64,000 bases of DNA from Ryuthela nishihirai (GCA_038380435.1 JAWZYU010000034.1:20005404-20069403); one strand, 5' to 3'; positions 46,647 through 58,910 are shown, counted from the first letter of the stretch. Notes: generated by a model from the sequence alone, not told the origin. Translations and numbers: made by a program.

Positions 46647-47225
46647 TAATTTTTTAAAATATTTAAAGGGACATACTTTGAGACATTAAGAGACAAATGT
46701 TTTGTGCAACTACCTTGAAACGCTAATTGCAAGAAAGTGTAATTAAAATACACCATATTAAAGGGCTAGAAAATAGTTTAAAATGAAATCAATTTCATCG
46801 CCTTATTTAAGTCCATTTTTAAATGATGGTTAAAAAAATAGTATTTTTTATTTATTCTTGAATTGCTATTTCTCAAAGCGTTATTGTACAAAGTACAGAA
46901 CAGAATATCATAAAAATACAGTTCAAAATTTATGTTCATAATTATTGATTGGTTTTTTGCAGCTCTTAGCACAATGAGGCGGCTCGAACTCATTTTCGAA
47001 ATATTTATACGAAAATTTTGATTTAACAACTATAACAATCGATGCAACTTTTCATGAGTTACTGTGAAACAAAAAAATGTTCAAAAATACTAAATGCTGA
47101 AAGCCTTGGAAAACAAATTAGAAATTTTCGCTTTTTCTCTCAAATATATTGAAATATCTTTCTTCTTTGTAATACAAATAGTAAAACAAAACACGAGGTT
47201 TGACTTATGATTGAAAATAACTTAC

Positions 47226-47389
47226 TTGTATTCGTTATTGCGGACAATCTCTATAGTGTAAAAAGATGAAAGAAGTGAAAGTAAAAGTCTGCGGTCTTTG
47301 TCATCTGTTACACGACCACCATAATTACACTCACCAGTTAGATAGGTGAGAGCTTCTAAAGGTATATCATCGTAATCATTTAGAAACAT
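47226..47389 (-). CDS. Dynein heavy chain exon (window exon 4)
   Basis: Encodes 54 residues plus two bases, starting MFLNDYDDIP and including LEALTYLTGECNYGGRVTDD then KDRRLLLSLLSSFY, a strongly conserved AAA-lid segment. Acceptor CCTTACAG, donor GTAAGT. A 60-bp piece of this exon is repeated, about 95% identical, in the following intron at 46587-46646. Confidence 0.97.
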
Positions 47390-47683
47390 CTGTAAGGATA
47401 GAAGTAAAATTATGTAACTTTCGAGTAATGTAAATTATCTTTAATTATCAATAATTAACGTTATTTTATATGTATAAATGTTTTCAATGCATTTACATGG
47501 GTATTCCAAAAATATTTTCTTAGGGTATAAGATGTTTTACCATCTTTCAAATATGTGATTTTTTTTTAACTAGGTTGTTTCCAGAAATTTGAGATACTGA
47601 AATTTCAATATATACTACTAACCAAACGAACTTTAGAGAGAGAATATTAGTATATGCCTCTTAAAACTTAATTAGTTGCTTCC

Positions 47684-47880
47684 TAATGCGGCTTGATTAG
47701 CGTGCTTGGCTGAGGATCAAAGGAGCTGGGTTTGAGTCCCAGATAAGGCATGGATGTTTCTTTTACCTGTTGTTTTTCTGCTGAGGTTTCGCACACTTCA
47801 CAGATCATCAATATGGGGAATTATACTAACAGCCTCCTGTCAGCCTTCTTTGACAAACAGTTACTTCAAAGTGGTAGACT
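47684..47880 (+). repeat. SINE-B copy with tRNA-like head
   Basis: The head shows an A-box-like TTGATTAGCGTGCTTGG and a B-box-like GGGTTTGAGTCCC, then AAGGCATGGATG and the GTTGTTTTTCTGCTGAGG segment shared with the minus-strand copy at 42945-43105. Not a functional tRNA: the acceptor stem does not pair properly and it continues into a shared body. Confidence 0.65.
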
Positions 47881-48197
47881 TTTACAAATAAACTAGAAAA
47901 GTAATGTTATAAAGTCATTTGCACGATTGTGACTGTTGAAAAAGCTGGGTTTTAGTGGTCGTCAAAAATAGATCAGAAAATTATTGAAAGGAAAGAAAAA
48001 AATGTCTAAATACAGATAATTGGGTGAATTAAGTGTTAAATTTCAAATATGACTACCATCAGAGTTGAGTATTGAGTCCTTGCTTTCTAAGCTGCATAAA
48101 TGATCTTTGCAATCTATGTACTATTAAAGGGAAAAATTATTACATTCGTCGATAAAAAGGCAATTGTAGTTATAAATGGCAAAAAAACTTTAAGATA

Positions 48198-48780
48198 CAG
48201 GGTGATCAAAAGGTTTCTGTGCACCTGATGAGAAATACCTGTACCATTACAATAAATGTTGAAAGTTGTCTAGTGCGTCTCGTGACATTGAGGGACACGT
48301 GACGCGTTTGTGTGACATTAGTGGGAGAGACGCAGTCGCGGTCACCTGCCAAAGCAGTCAGTGAACCACATTGAGCCAAGCAGTCAGGCACTGTAGACGT
48401 GCGTTGTGGCAACGGTGTTATCTGTTGAGAAGAGTACGTTCCTGTGGAACACGTATTTCGGTGTGGCAGAGAATACACACAAGACGTTCAACAACGATTC
48501 CAGGCAGTTTCCGGGAACCAAGGTGCCCCATTGTAATGCAGTGGGGCAGCTGATTCAGAAATTCTGGGAAAGAGGTTCCGTGTGTGACACGCCCAGATCT
48601 GGTAGGCCATCAATACTGACAGAAGAGAAAGTGTAGGTTATTGCAGACCACATGCTCCAAAGCCAGAAAAGTCCATCAGGAGACTGTCACAGAAACAGCC
48701 CATACGGTTGTAAAAAAACGACTAGGACTACACCCTTACAAAATCACATCCGTGCATGAATTAAAACCTGCCGACAGTGG
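48198..48780 (+). mobile_element. Mariner-type transposon relic
   Basis: Starts after TA with CAGGGTGATCAAAAGG, a common mariner-type terminus. It holds the N-terminal part of a transposase (48406-48636): NAVGQLIQKFWERGSVCDTP then RSGRPSILTEE, the helix-turn-helix and linker typical of arthropod mariner-like proteins, followed by a frame-broken HPYKI..VHELKPAD segment. The catalytic domain and right end are missing. Confidence 0.8.
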
Positions 48781-48820
48781 TAAGTAGAGTGTGTCCTGCA
48801 TGTGGTTTGTAGACTTTCTT

Positions 48821-48862
48821 GCCCATGAAGGAGAGGACATTTTGGTTCTCTCTTTCATGGGC
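48821..48862. repeat. Hairpin, 15-bp arms with one mismatch
   Basis: Arms 48821-48835 and 48848-48862, loop of 12 nt. It lies directly after the truncated transposon. Confidence 0.85.
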
Positions 48863-48984
48863 TTTACTAAACACACATGCCTTCCAAACTGGATATACTG
48901 CTGGTGCTCTGCTGTTAGACCACAAGGGTCTTACATCCAAAATGGCCGTCTTGGCTTTTGCGCCTTCCACCCTAGCTGACGGAG

Positions 48985-49647
48985 TTCTTAAAGACTCTCG
49001 GATAAAATCTTCAAAATAAATATGTACTTTGCAGCTTATGGTTCATTTTTTCCGTCTGTTACGACGTTTGTTCGAGATGGCAAAGCTAAAAATAATTAGA
49101 AGTTGCAGCCAGATTAAAGGACTATAAAGCTCCACATGCTTCCATAGGTTGGTCCCATTACCTCCATTCATTGTGTTGCGTATCAGATGGAAGAATATTC
49201 CATTGGTATTGGGGTGGAATGCTTTTGTTATGGTGAATTTAATGATATACTTCAGTAATCGTGATATATGTTCGACTTTTAATTTTGCTACGAAAATGGA
49301 TGATGACACTCTATACTGTGTTTGTATATATAATGGTCCAATATATTTGTATAGTGCTTTTTCCAAGCTGCTTGTTGCGGCTTTGAATTTATTGACTAGT
49401 GTTTAAAATAATGCTGTGGTTTACATATTTTAAATATGTTTGCTCGTGATTATGTAATTTCTTCTCCATGTACTGGATTACGACACGTTCAACAGACACA
49501 CAATAAAAGGGTATGATAACTGCCATCCAATTATCAAACTGATGTGCTACTAGTTGTTTTTTAAATCAATACAGTGAACAGATTTTTGACTGTTAATATA
49601 TATTATGTTTGTACAAGTGAGTTAAGAATATCTTAAAAGCAACTTAC
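48985..49647. other. Intron sequence, nothing recognised
   Basis: AT-rich intron next to exon 3. Overlapping short ORFs on both strands around 49043-49406 lack motifs. Confidence 0.55.
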
Positions 49648-49791
49648 CTGCAGCTGTGTTAAACTGATACGCAAATCTGATTCATTGAATTCGTATGGAA
49701 TATTCCATCCAAGTGGCCCAAACTTTCTTCGTTCTTGAACTAATGCATGAAAAAAGGTCAGTCCGAATAATAGTTTGTGCCATGCTTCAGG
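49648..49791 (-). CDS. Dynein heavy chain exon (window exon 3)
   Basis: Forty-eight residues in phase 0, with [20 protein letters not shown] and [16 protein letters not shown], the start of the AAA-lid segment. Acceptor AAATTTCAG, donor GTAAGT. The 9.0-kb intron on its 5' side (49792-58803) is filled by five RTE LINE segments and a SINE-A. Confidence 0.96.
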
Positions 49792-50374
49792 CTGAAATTT
49801 AAAAATATAAACATTGAAACACAGAGGAAATTACATAGAGGGAAAACATAGAGAAATTACATAGCAGAAATACCTAATATGAACAATATATATTTTTCCT
49901 TTACAATTCAGTAATTTATAAGAAACTGAAACATCATAACTAAATGCTATGCTAAACATATATGATATTTAAAGACGAAACTTGAACTTTTTAGTTTGGT
50001 TACATCCATGGTACTATGAGAGATTATGGATTTTTCTGATCATGTGAGGTACTGTGGATTATGAGAGATACACTAGCCTGCTGAAATTCAAACAGGCAAG
50101 ATACTCAGGTGTTACTCTAACATATGTAGTTAAAGAAGAGAAATATAATACGGTTATTATCAGTCAGGGCCGTACTGACAGTTTTTGGCACCCGGCCAAT
50201 TCTCAAAATGAGCAAATGAAATCCCCCCCCTCCCCCGCACAATCCTTCGATCAGATTAGTGCCAAGTTTATTTAATACACAAGAACAAGTTTGGTGAAAG
50301 AGCTTCACTGCATCACTCGTAAGAATAATAGGTATTAAAACATTTTGTTATGAGAAGGAGAAAAAAAGCCTTGA

Positions 50375-50455
50375 TGATGATGATGATATTATTCCTTAAT
50401 GATGATGATGATGATGTTGTCCTCCTCCTCCTCCTTCTTCTTCTTCTTTCATTTG
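50375..50455. repeat. Trinucleotide simple repeats (GAT, CCT, CTT)
   Basis: GATGATGATGATGATATT, ATGATGATGATGATG, CCTCCTCCTCCTCC and CTTCTTCTTCTT in succession. RTE copies in this window end in (GAT)n, so part may derive from an RTE tail. Confidence 0.85.
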
Positions 50456-51838
50456 CTGTTAGTTAAAATATAATCTATCATATTCCTGTGCAACCCATGT
50501 ATATTTATAAATGTCTCGATATTTGTAGTATGTGTTAGTTATTCGTGAACCATTAAGTTTACTTACCTGCAGAAGACATTCTCCATTGCCATTGGAACTA
50601 CCAATGCCAAAGGGACCTAAAACTCCTGCCCAAAGGTCAGAGTCAGTACCAACTTTAGCATTTAAGTCACCTAGCACAAGAGAAATATCTTCTTTCTTCA
50701 CAGGATTCAAAATATCCTGAAGCTGGCTGTAAAACATATCCTTCTCATTCTCATCAGTGTCCTCTGTGGGGACATAACAACAGATGACATTCAAGTCTAT
50801 TTTTTGTTTTAAATTTTGCTCTAAGAAATCTTTCATTCATGCAGTCATATCCTAGAAGAGCATCACTGGTATGTGCTATGCTGAGAAGCAAACCTATAAC
50901 TTGGAGATGCTTTCCATCCTCCCTCCCTGAAAAGAGAAATTTAAAGTTATTTTTAAGTATCTGATCTTATTTATCCATTTGGTCCCTTGGAAGCCTAGAA
51001 TATCTAGTTTATATGCAGGAATTCCTGCATGAGGACATTAAGAGAATAATCTCTTTATAACATTCTCATGTTCCATGTACTTACAGAGAGAAAATGATTA
51101 GTAGGATTTTTAAAGAAACTAGGTTTATTGAGATAGGTAGGGCCAACAATATCAAACCACCCCCTGCTCGCAGACATGGGGGAAACACCTGTTCCTCCTC
51201 CGTTCAAGGCTGAAATCACTGATTCTGGTAGGAACTTCAGGCACCACCTTTTCAAGTGAACTTTTTCAAGGGTCATATGGCCTGCCTGAGATACATTACT
51301 CCAGTTTAAAATTGACGATGCCCAACTAGCTAAGTGAGGTTCTGGTACCTGCGATGGCCTTTGATTAGGATTATCCACCAGGATATAAGGTATCCTGTGC
51401 CTCTGTTCACTTAGAGCTTGAAACCCAGAAGCAAACAGAAAACAGAGCAGCAGATCCTCCCTCAACAGTGGCCCACAGTGCAGCAAGTCCAGGATCCATA
51501 ATCAAGCTCAGATTCATAAATCAGTCCGTCTAGTGGGAATAAATGGTTAGCACTGGGACCCTGTGAAGTTGACCACTCCTCAGCATGGTTGAAAAAAAAA
51601 GAAAAAAAGAAAAAGTGGTCATAGATGACCAGATCAGTAGGTCACCCTGAGCTCGCATTCCTCCCCTTCCGTTCCCTTCAAAAAGAGAATATTTCTTTTG
51701 AAAGGCACTAATGGCCTGCGCCACGAGAAGGCGGGGTTGGGCATTACGTGCTAGATCTAGTCGGTTCTGTGCAGCATCACTGGGGATTGGTCACAGCTCT
51801 TCTTGCAGTTTATGCCTAGCTACCACTTACAGACCTAA
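50456..51838 (-). mobile_element. RTE LINE 5' half
   Basis: Minus strand from the 5' region (CACGAGAAGGCGGGGTTGGG near 51725) through a degenerate leader ORF (51055-51486, ending FLSVSTWNMRML, the start of the endonuclease) to the endonuclease (50459-50836: CCYVPTEDTDENEKDMFYSQ, LGDLNAKVGTDSDLW). Truncated at the IDYIL motif. Several frameshifts. Confidence 0.87.
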
Positions 51839-51844
51839 CCAATA

Positions 51845-53690
51845 TCAGTACGATTTAAAGAAAATCCTGTTTAAAATAGTTCATTTTTCCAAAACTGCAG
51901 CCCTAAATCAAACCACACTTGTCATATCGACCAAGTAACCTATCATGGTAAGCTTTGGCTATATCTTTCAGAGTTTCAGTGTCAAAGATAATTCTGTTAA
52001 TCTTAGCATTTCTTAGATTTTTACAGAAAAACACTTTTGACTGGTAATGGTCAGACACAATTTCGACTCCCGTATATGATCTGTTATTCCTAACAGAACT
52101 AGCCCATTTGCTGTTACTTAATATATATAGTTAGTTCTACCACCATTGTTTGTAATGATGGTAGATGCACTGTTGGCTTTAATGTTGGCCCTATACCATC
52201 GTCTGAAGTTATTTTGACTATTTCTAAACTTAAACTATACAAATCCCCAGGGGTAGGTGAAATTACTACTGAAATACTTAGAGCTGGAAATGCTTCGGTT
52301 ACCACATGAATGACTGAAATTTTGTGTATCTTTTATGATATAGGCATTGTTCATAAGTATTTTGATATATTTAAAAATGTGATCGCAGTTCCTGTGATAA
52401 CTATAGTGGTATAATACTATTTTCTGTTTCAAGTAAAGTTCTTTGCATGATTGTGCTTAATAAAATTAAGAATCTGGTTGACAGACAATTGCGTGATGAG
52501 CAATGTATATTCAGAAGTGGTGGGGATATGTAGATCAGATTTTTTACATAGGTAGATTCTCGTGAAATGTTTAGGGATTTCAGAAACCTTTGGTTACCAG
52601 CTTTGTTGATTGCAAAAGGTTTTAGACTCTGTTGATGGTCAAAATTTGTGGTTGATCGTATGGTATATAGACGAGTCAGTTAACATAATGAAAGCTCTCT
52701 ATAATAACACCAAGTCGTGTGTGAGAGTTGGTAAAGCTTGTAACAATTGGTTTAGCATTGCTTCTGGTGTTCAACAAGGGTGGATATTGTCTCCTTTTCT
52801 ATTTAGTTTGGTTATTGATTATGTTATGCGAAATTCATTGCAAAGGAAATGTTTTGGGCTTAAACGGTCTAGAGATCTGAAAATTTCTGATTTAAATTAT
52901 GATGATGATTTGCCCTTTTGGCAAATAATGTTGATGAGATGAACTCTTTCATTAGAACTATTGATGAGACTTGTAGCATAGTAAATTTGGTGATAAGCAG
53001 AGAGAAAACTAAAGTGATGAAAATTGATCAGGCAGGCTGTTGTTCAGCTAATCTGAATGGTTGAACTCTTGAGCAGGTGTCTCAGTTTAATTATTTTGGA
53101 AGCTATGTAACAGATATTGGTGATGTGGAGTATGAGATTAACAGATGAATAGGGATTGCTGTTGGATGTTTAAAAATCTATGGAGAGTATGAAGAAATAG
53201 GCATATACACCTAAAGACTAAAATTAGACTGTATAGTTTCTTCTAGAGTTAGTTATGATAGTGTAACTTGGTTCCTTTGTAAACAAGATAACAGGAAACC
53301 TGATGTTTTTGATTCTAGATGCTTACATAGTATCTCGGGTATTAGGTGGTTCAGCTTTGTAAGTAATGATGAGGTTAGGCAAAGAGTTGGCAACCTCCAT
53401 TAACCAGCATATTGTGCAGAACAAACTCCGTTGGTTTGGCCATGTTGTCCGTATCAATAATTACAGACTAGTGAATAGGGTTGTGAACATTGTGCCTAAA
53501 CGCCTAAGAAAGAGGAGGAGACCTATGATGCGGTAGACAGACGATATCAAACAGGACCTTGTTAGAATTGGTGTACAGTGGCCAGATGCTGAAGATGTAG
53601 CTCAGGACAGATATGCTTAGAGCACTATATTGCACAATCAGTTATACCTCCGTAGCCCATGGCTGTTTGAAGATGATGATGATGAATACA
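51845..53690 (+). mobile_element. RTE LINE copy with 5' inversion
   Basis: 51845-52126 is minus-strand endonuclease-end/linker; 52127-53690 is plus-strand RT to the 3' end (52610-52942: WFSIASGVQQGWILSPFLFS, then SDLNYDDDLPF where YADD is usual), ending in (GAT)n at 53675-53686. The junction joins the 5' side of the inverted piece to the RT, with about 400 bp of element missing between, as expected from twin priming. Non-functional. Confidence 0.82.
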
Positions 53691-53734
53691 TAATCGATTA
53701 TAATTGTACGGAATGTATTATGTGAAACACACAT

Positions 53735-54475
53735 GCATTTATAAATGACCCAATATTTGTGGTAAGTAGCTAGTCATTCTCAAACCATATATTATCCATA
53801 GTTTACTTACTGTAGAAGACGTTCCCCATTACCATTGCAACTACTAATGACAGAAGGACTTATCTACCCTGTCCAAAGTCAGAGTTAGTACTAACGTTAG
53901 CATTGAAATCGCCTAGCAGAAGGGTAAAAATAATATACTTTTTTGACATAACTGAAAATATCCTGAAGTTGTCTGTAAAACCTATCTTTCTCGTTCTCAT
54001 CTGAGTCCTCAGTGCGGGCATACAACGGGTATTTAATCCTAGTTTTAAGTAGCTGTAAGAAACTTTTCATTATAATTATATCCTACAGGAAAGCATTAGT
54101 GGTGACTCAGATGAGAAGCAAACCTATGCCTTCAAAATTCTCTTGTCCTCTCGCCCTTGAAAGAGAAATTTAAGGTTATTTTTACGTATCTGATCTTTAC
54201 TGCCCGTCTAGGTTGCGAAGCTGAAATTCTTGCATGAGGACATCAATAATCTCTATTCAGCATTTTCACATTCCACTTACCTGAGGAAAGAAAATGGTTG
54301 ATGGGATGTTATACTGCACTGGAAATCTAGTCTCTACCCCCTCCCCTTAACATTTTTTTCAGGCTCGATTGTGTTTCTTGCCCCACTCCCCTCAATTTTT
54401 TTCTAGATCCGGGATTGAATCCAACCATGTTGATAGGAACTTCCTTTAATGTTGGTTTGGCAATAACCCCAGACT
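53735..54475 (-). mobile_element. Older RTE LINE, part 1 (endonuclease and leader)
   Basis: Minus strand and strongly diverged: matches the endonuclease and leader of RTE (TCCTGAAGTTGTCTGTAAAA, GAGGACATCAATAATCTC). Interrupted at 54476 by the SINE-A and the younger RTE; continues at 57878-58250. Confidence 0.8.
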
Positions 54476-54488
54476 CAAGGGTTCAGTT

Positions 54489-54874
54489 GGGGGTGGGGGT
54501 GGTTCAGCTGGTAGCACACCAGGCTCGTAATCTGTAGTTCCAAGGTTCGAGTCCCAGCTGGGTCAGAGTTGAGATTTATCTTCGCAAAATTCTCCGCCCT
54601 GCCCACAGTCAGTAGGGGACACCGATGGGCTTGGAAAGGTCACAGTCCGTCGGATGGGACGTTAAGACATGGCCCCGTGTGTGGGAGAGCCATACCCTGT
54701 GCACGTTAAAGAACACACTGGATAGCCTTGACGGGAGGCTACCATCTGTCTCCCAACAGCTGTTCCAGTGGGTCCCCTCCCCCAACCTTCTCTGAACTTT
54801 CGGGGTCCATGTGACCTGGCCATTTAGCCCATGGTGTGCAAAAAAGTGCTGTTCAGAGGTAAAACAACCCAACC
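54489..54874 (+). repeat. SINE-A copy, 13-bp TSD
   Basis: Full-length plus-strand SINE-A. CAAGGGTTCAGTT flanks it at 54476-54488 and 54875-54887. Inserted in the older RTE. Its 3' 84 bp were later copied to 57752-57835 as part of the target duplication of the younger RTE. Confidence 0.95.
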
Positions 54875-54916
54875 CAAGGGTTCAGTTACCTGTAGTGCCT
54901 CTGATTTGATTATCCA
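54791..54916 (+). repeat. 126-bp target-site duplication, left copy
   Basis: Contains the last part of the SINE-A, its TSD and RTE-leader sequence ending GATTATCCA. Matches 57752-57877 over the identical length of 126 bp with two substitutions. Confidence 0.93.
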
Positions 54917-57751
54917 TCATCATCATCATCATCAAGCAGCCATGGGCTACGGAGGTCCAACCAGACCACGCAGTTTAATTCTCCAAGCATATCTGTCCTG
55001 AGCTACATCTGCTGCATCCGGCCACTGCACACCAATTCTAACAAGGTCCTAACATTGTCTGCCCACCGCATCCTAGGTCTCCCCCTCCTTCTGAGGCCTT
55101 TAGGCACTATGTTCATAACCCTATTCGCCAATCTATAATTATTCATACGGGCAACATGGCCAAACCAACGGAGTCTCTCTCTGCACAATATGCTGCTTAA
55201 AGGAGGTTGCAAACTTCTTTGCCTAACATCATTAGTTACAAAGTTGAACCACCTAATGCCCAAGATACTGCGTAAGCATCTGGAATCAAAAGCATCGAGT
55301 TTCCTGTTATCTTGTTTACAAAGTGTCCAAGTTTCACTACCATAACTAACCCTAGAAAGAACCAAACTATTATACAGTCTAATTTTAGTCTTTAAGTGTA
55401 TACGCCTATTTCTCCACACTCTCCACAGATTCTTAAAAGTCCCGGCAGCAATACCTATTCGTCTATTAATCTCATGCCGCACATCACCATTATCTGTTAC
55501 ATAGCTCCCAAGATAATTAAACTGTGACACCTGCTCAAGACTGCAACCATTCAGATTAACTGAATCACAGCTTGCCTAACCAATTTTCATCACTTTAGTT
55601 TTCTCTCTGTTTATAACCAAACCTACTCTACTACCAGTCTCATCAACAGCTCGAATGAAAGAGTTCATCCCATCAACATCATTTGCCAAAAGGGCTAAAT
55701 CATCAGCATAATCTAAATCAGAAATTTTCGTATCTCCAGCCCATTTAAGGCCAAAATCTTTCCCTTGAAGTGAATTTCGCATAACATAATCAATAACCAA
55801 GCTAAAGAGGAAAAGGAGACAAAATGCACCCTTGTCGAACACCAGAAGTAATGCTAAACGAATTGCTACAAGCCTTACCAACTCTCACACACGACTCAGT
55901 GTTATTATAGAGAGCTTCCATTATGTTAACTAACTTGTCTGGTATACCATATGATTTCACAATCAACCACAAATTATGACGATCAACAGAGTCGAAAGCC
56001 TTTTTGAAATCAACAAAGCTAGCAACCAAAGGTTTCTGAAACTCTAAACATTTCTCAAGAATCTGCCTAAGTGAAAATATCTGATCTACACATCCCCTAC
56101 CACTTCTGAATCCACATTGCTCATCACACAATTGCCTGTCAACCAGATTCTTAATTCTATTAAGCACAATCACGGAAAGAACTTTACCTGGAACAGAGAG
56201 TAGGCTGATACCCCTATAGTTATCACAAGAACTGCGATCACCTTTTTTGAAAATGGGGATAACAATAGCTCTGGTAAAATCCTTAGGAACCATGCCTTTA
56301 TCATAAAAGATATTCAGAATTTCAGTCATCCAAGTGGTAACCGAAACATTCCCAGCTCTAAGCATTTCGGTAGTAATTTCATCTACCCCTGGGGATTTAT
56401 GTAGTTTAAGTTTAGAAACAGCCAAAATAACTTCAGATTATGTTATAGGGCCAACATTAAAGCCACCAATGCATCTATCATCATTGCAAACAATGGGAGT
56501 AGAACTAACTACGTTGTTTAGAACATCACTGAAATGCTCAGCCCACCTAGCCATGACAGAATCCTCCCCTTCTATAACCTTACCTTGTTTATCCTTCAAT
56601 CCTTGTATACCTGTCCATTTTCTACCACATAAAACATTAACTATCTGGTACAGCTCTCTGCTGTTGTACTGTCTAACTGCTTCCTCGGCTTTGTCAGCCA
56701 AACCATCAAGCCAAAGATTCTTATCAGCAGCTAACTGATCTTTTACACATTTATTAAGTTCTCTGTAATGCTTTCTATTAGGACTAGTAGTGTATTGATT
56801 AAGGACATTCCTGCAGTTCTTTCTTTCCAAAATAAGCTCAAGTGCCTTATCACTCAGATAATTCTGTCTCTTCTGCTCCTTTTTTCCTAAAAGAGTACTG
56901 CTAGTGTCCAAAAAAGCCTGTTTAAAATGATCCCATTCTTCCTCAACTTCAGTAGTAAGCAAACCATGACTGTCATAATGACTAAGTAACCTATCATGGT
57001 AAGCTTTGGCTATAACTGGATCTTTCAGAGCTTCAGTATTAAAAGTAAATTTTTTAACCCTAGCACAACACTTTTTAAGTTTAAGTTGCAACACACTTTT
57101 AACAAGGTAATGGTCAGATCCAATTTCAGCTCCCCTGTATGCCCTGGTATTCCTAACAGAACCAGCCCATTTGCTGTTAATTAACATGTAATCAATCATA
57201 TTCTTATGCAGCCCATCAGGTGAAACCCATGTGTACTTATGTATGTCGTGGTGTTTGTAATAAGTGTTAGTTATTCTGAATCCACTGAGTTTACTTACCT
57301 GTAGGAGACGTTGCCCATTGTTATTGCAGCTACCAATACCAAAAGGGCCTTTCACCACTTCCCAAAGGTCAGTCAGTACCAACTTTGGCATTGAAGTCAC
57401 CTAGAATAAGGATAATATCTCCTTTCTTGACAGAATTCAAAATATCCTGAAGTTATCCGTAAAACCTATCCTTCTCATCCTCATCGGCATCCTCAGTGGG
57501 GGCATAACAGCAGATAACATTCAAGTCTTTAACGCTTGTCTGAACTTTTGATGTAAGAAACCTTTCATTAATGCACTCATATCCTAGAAGAGAATCACTA
57601 GCGTGTCTGCTGAGAAGCAGATCCACGCCTTGGTGATGTTTATTGTCTTCCCTCCCTGAAAAGAGAAATTTAATGTTATTTTATAGAAGTTGACTTTTAT
57701 CTGTCTATCTGGTCTCTTGCAAGCCGGGAATATATATATATCAGAATATAA
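54917..57751 (-). mobile_element. Younger RTE LINE copy, 5'-truncated
   Basis: 2,835 bp, minus strand, (GAT)n tail at 54917-54934, 5' end within the leader (...CCGGGAATATATATATA). Endonuclease end, linker and RT are largely open: 56438-57400, 55802-56425, 55576-55881, 55003-55530. Motifs: YTWVSPDGLHKNMIDYML, GSDHYLVKSVLQ, DNYRGISLLSVPGKVLSVI, RSGRGCVDQIFSLRQILEKC, VDFKKAFDSVDR, DLDYADDLALLAND (YADD box) and GRPRMRWADNVRTLLE. Lesions: a premature TAA at 56438, a one-base insertion near 55800 and a stop at about 55576. Flanked by 126-bp direct repeats. Confidence 0.92.
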
Positions 57752-57877
57752 TCTGAACTTTCGGGGTCCATGTGACCTTGCCATTTAGCCCATGGTGTGC
57801 AAAAAAGTGCCGTTCAGAGGTAAAACAACCCAACCCAAGGGTTCAGTTACCTGTAGTGCCTCTGATTTGATTATCCA
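57752..57877 (+). repeat. 126-bp target-site duplication, right copy
   Basis: Second copy of 54791-54916. Starts TCTGAACTTTCGGGGTCC and ends GATTATCCA, then continues into the older RTE leader. Confidence 0.93.
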
Positions 57878-58250
57878 CTAGCTAAATAAGAGATCTTGTG
57901 CATCTATTCTCTCGGCGATCTCATTTCCCAAACAAACGGAAAACACAGCAGTAGATTTTCTCCAGTGCAGAAAATTCAGGATCCGTAATCAAGCTGAAAG
58001 CTATTAGCCAATCTATTATATAAATGGTCAGCACCAAGATCCTCTAAAGTTGATAACTCCTCAGAGAGATAGAAAAAAATATAAAAGTGATCATAGAGGT
58101 CCGGTCAATAGGAAGTCCTCTCCTCTTCGATTCTCTTCCAGAAACTTTAATAGCATCCCTCCCCTTCTGTTCCAAAAGAAAACATCTCTTTTGAAAGGTA
58201 CTAACGGTGTGCACCTTGAGAAGGCGGCCAGGCACACAGCCACAGGAGAC
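57878..58250 (-). mobile_element. Older RTE LINE, part 2 (5' end)
   Basis: Continues the copy at 53735-54475. Matches the leader and 5' region of the copies at 51330-51760 and 5740-6130 (for example ATCTCTTTTGAAAGGTACTAACGG). The 5' boundary is near 58250. Confidence 0.82.
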
Positions 58251-58803
58251 GGGCAATATTTTTTTTAAATACTGTCTTGTTTTAACACTGGAATAATATC
58301 TGAATGATATTTTTTTCTTGCTTCATCTGAGTGCATGAGGTAAAGAGTTGAGATTGTCTATAATCCAAAACGAAGAAATAGAGACATTTGTTTCCACCTA
58401 ATAGTGTTCTTCTGATTGGAGGTACTCTGAAAATTCCTTAGGGTTATTTGTGTTGTCAGCTCAACAAACAGTTCATTTCCTTGTCATGGATGATCTGGAT
58501 ATATGAGATAAATTTCCTAGGCTCTTTACTGTTCAATATTGACTATATGAAACAGTTGTTACTGTGAAGACACACAAACACTTTGATATAGTAAAAACTC
58601 ATATAGTAACTTATTCAGTTACAAAATTTGAGCTCAACAAAAAGCGAAAATAATGGAATTCCCAAATTTTATGTTAATAAATTATCTCATTATTTCATAT
58701 TTACAGCTTCGTTTTTAAAACTGTGACACATTTAAATTAATTAAAAATGCTTTCGCATAAACGTATTTACCATTACTTTTTAAACACAAAATCGAGCACC
58801 TAC
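58251..58803. other. Intron sequence, nothing recognised
   Basis: AT-rich intron next to the donor of exon 2. No element recognised. Confidence 0.55.
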
Positions 58804-58910
58804 TTTGTTAGAACCTTCAAAAAATGCAGGATTAGAAATTGGATCACTCTTGTAAGACCTTAGTAAGTTCGCTTTCAGTCCTTTTGGTGGTTCATTGGTT
58901 ATTTTCACAC
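58804..58910 (-). CDS. Dynein heavy chain exon (window exon 2)
   Basis: Two bases complete a split Gly codon, then 35 residues follow, including [17 protein letters not shown] and [12 protein letters not shown]. Acceptor TTTTTTCAAG, donor GTAGGT. Ends in phase 0. This is the AAA6-adjacent segment that follows LQNG in all axonemal heavy chains. Separated from exon 1 by a 972-bp intron that holds a degenerate SINE-A. Confidence 0.95.

Noticed and set aside
48406..48636. Domesticated host gene from a mariner transposase
   Set aside because: The frame breaks soon after the linker, the catalytic domain is absent, and the terminus of the parent transposon is still visible: a plain relic.
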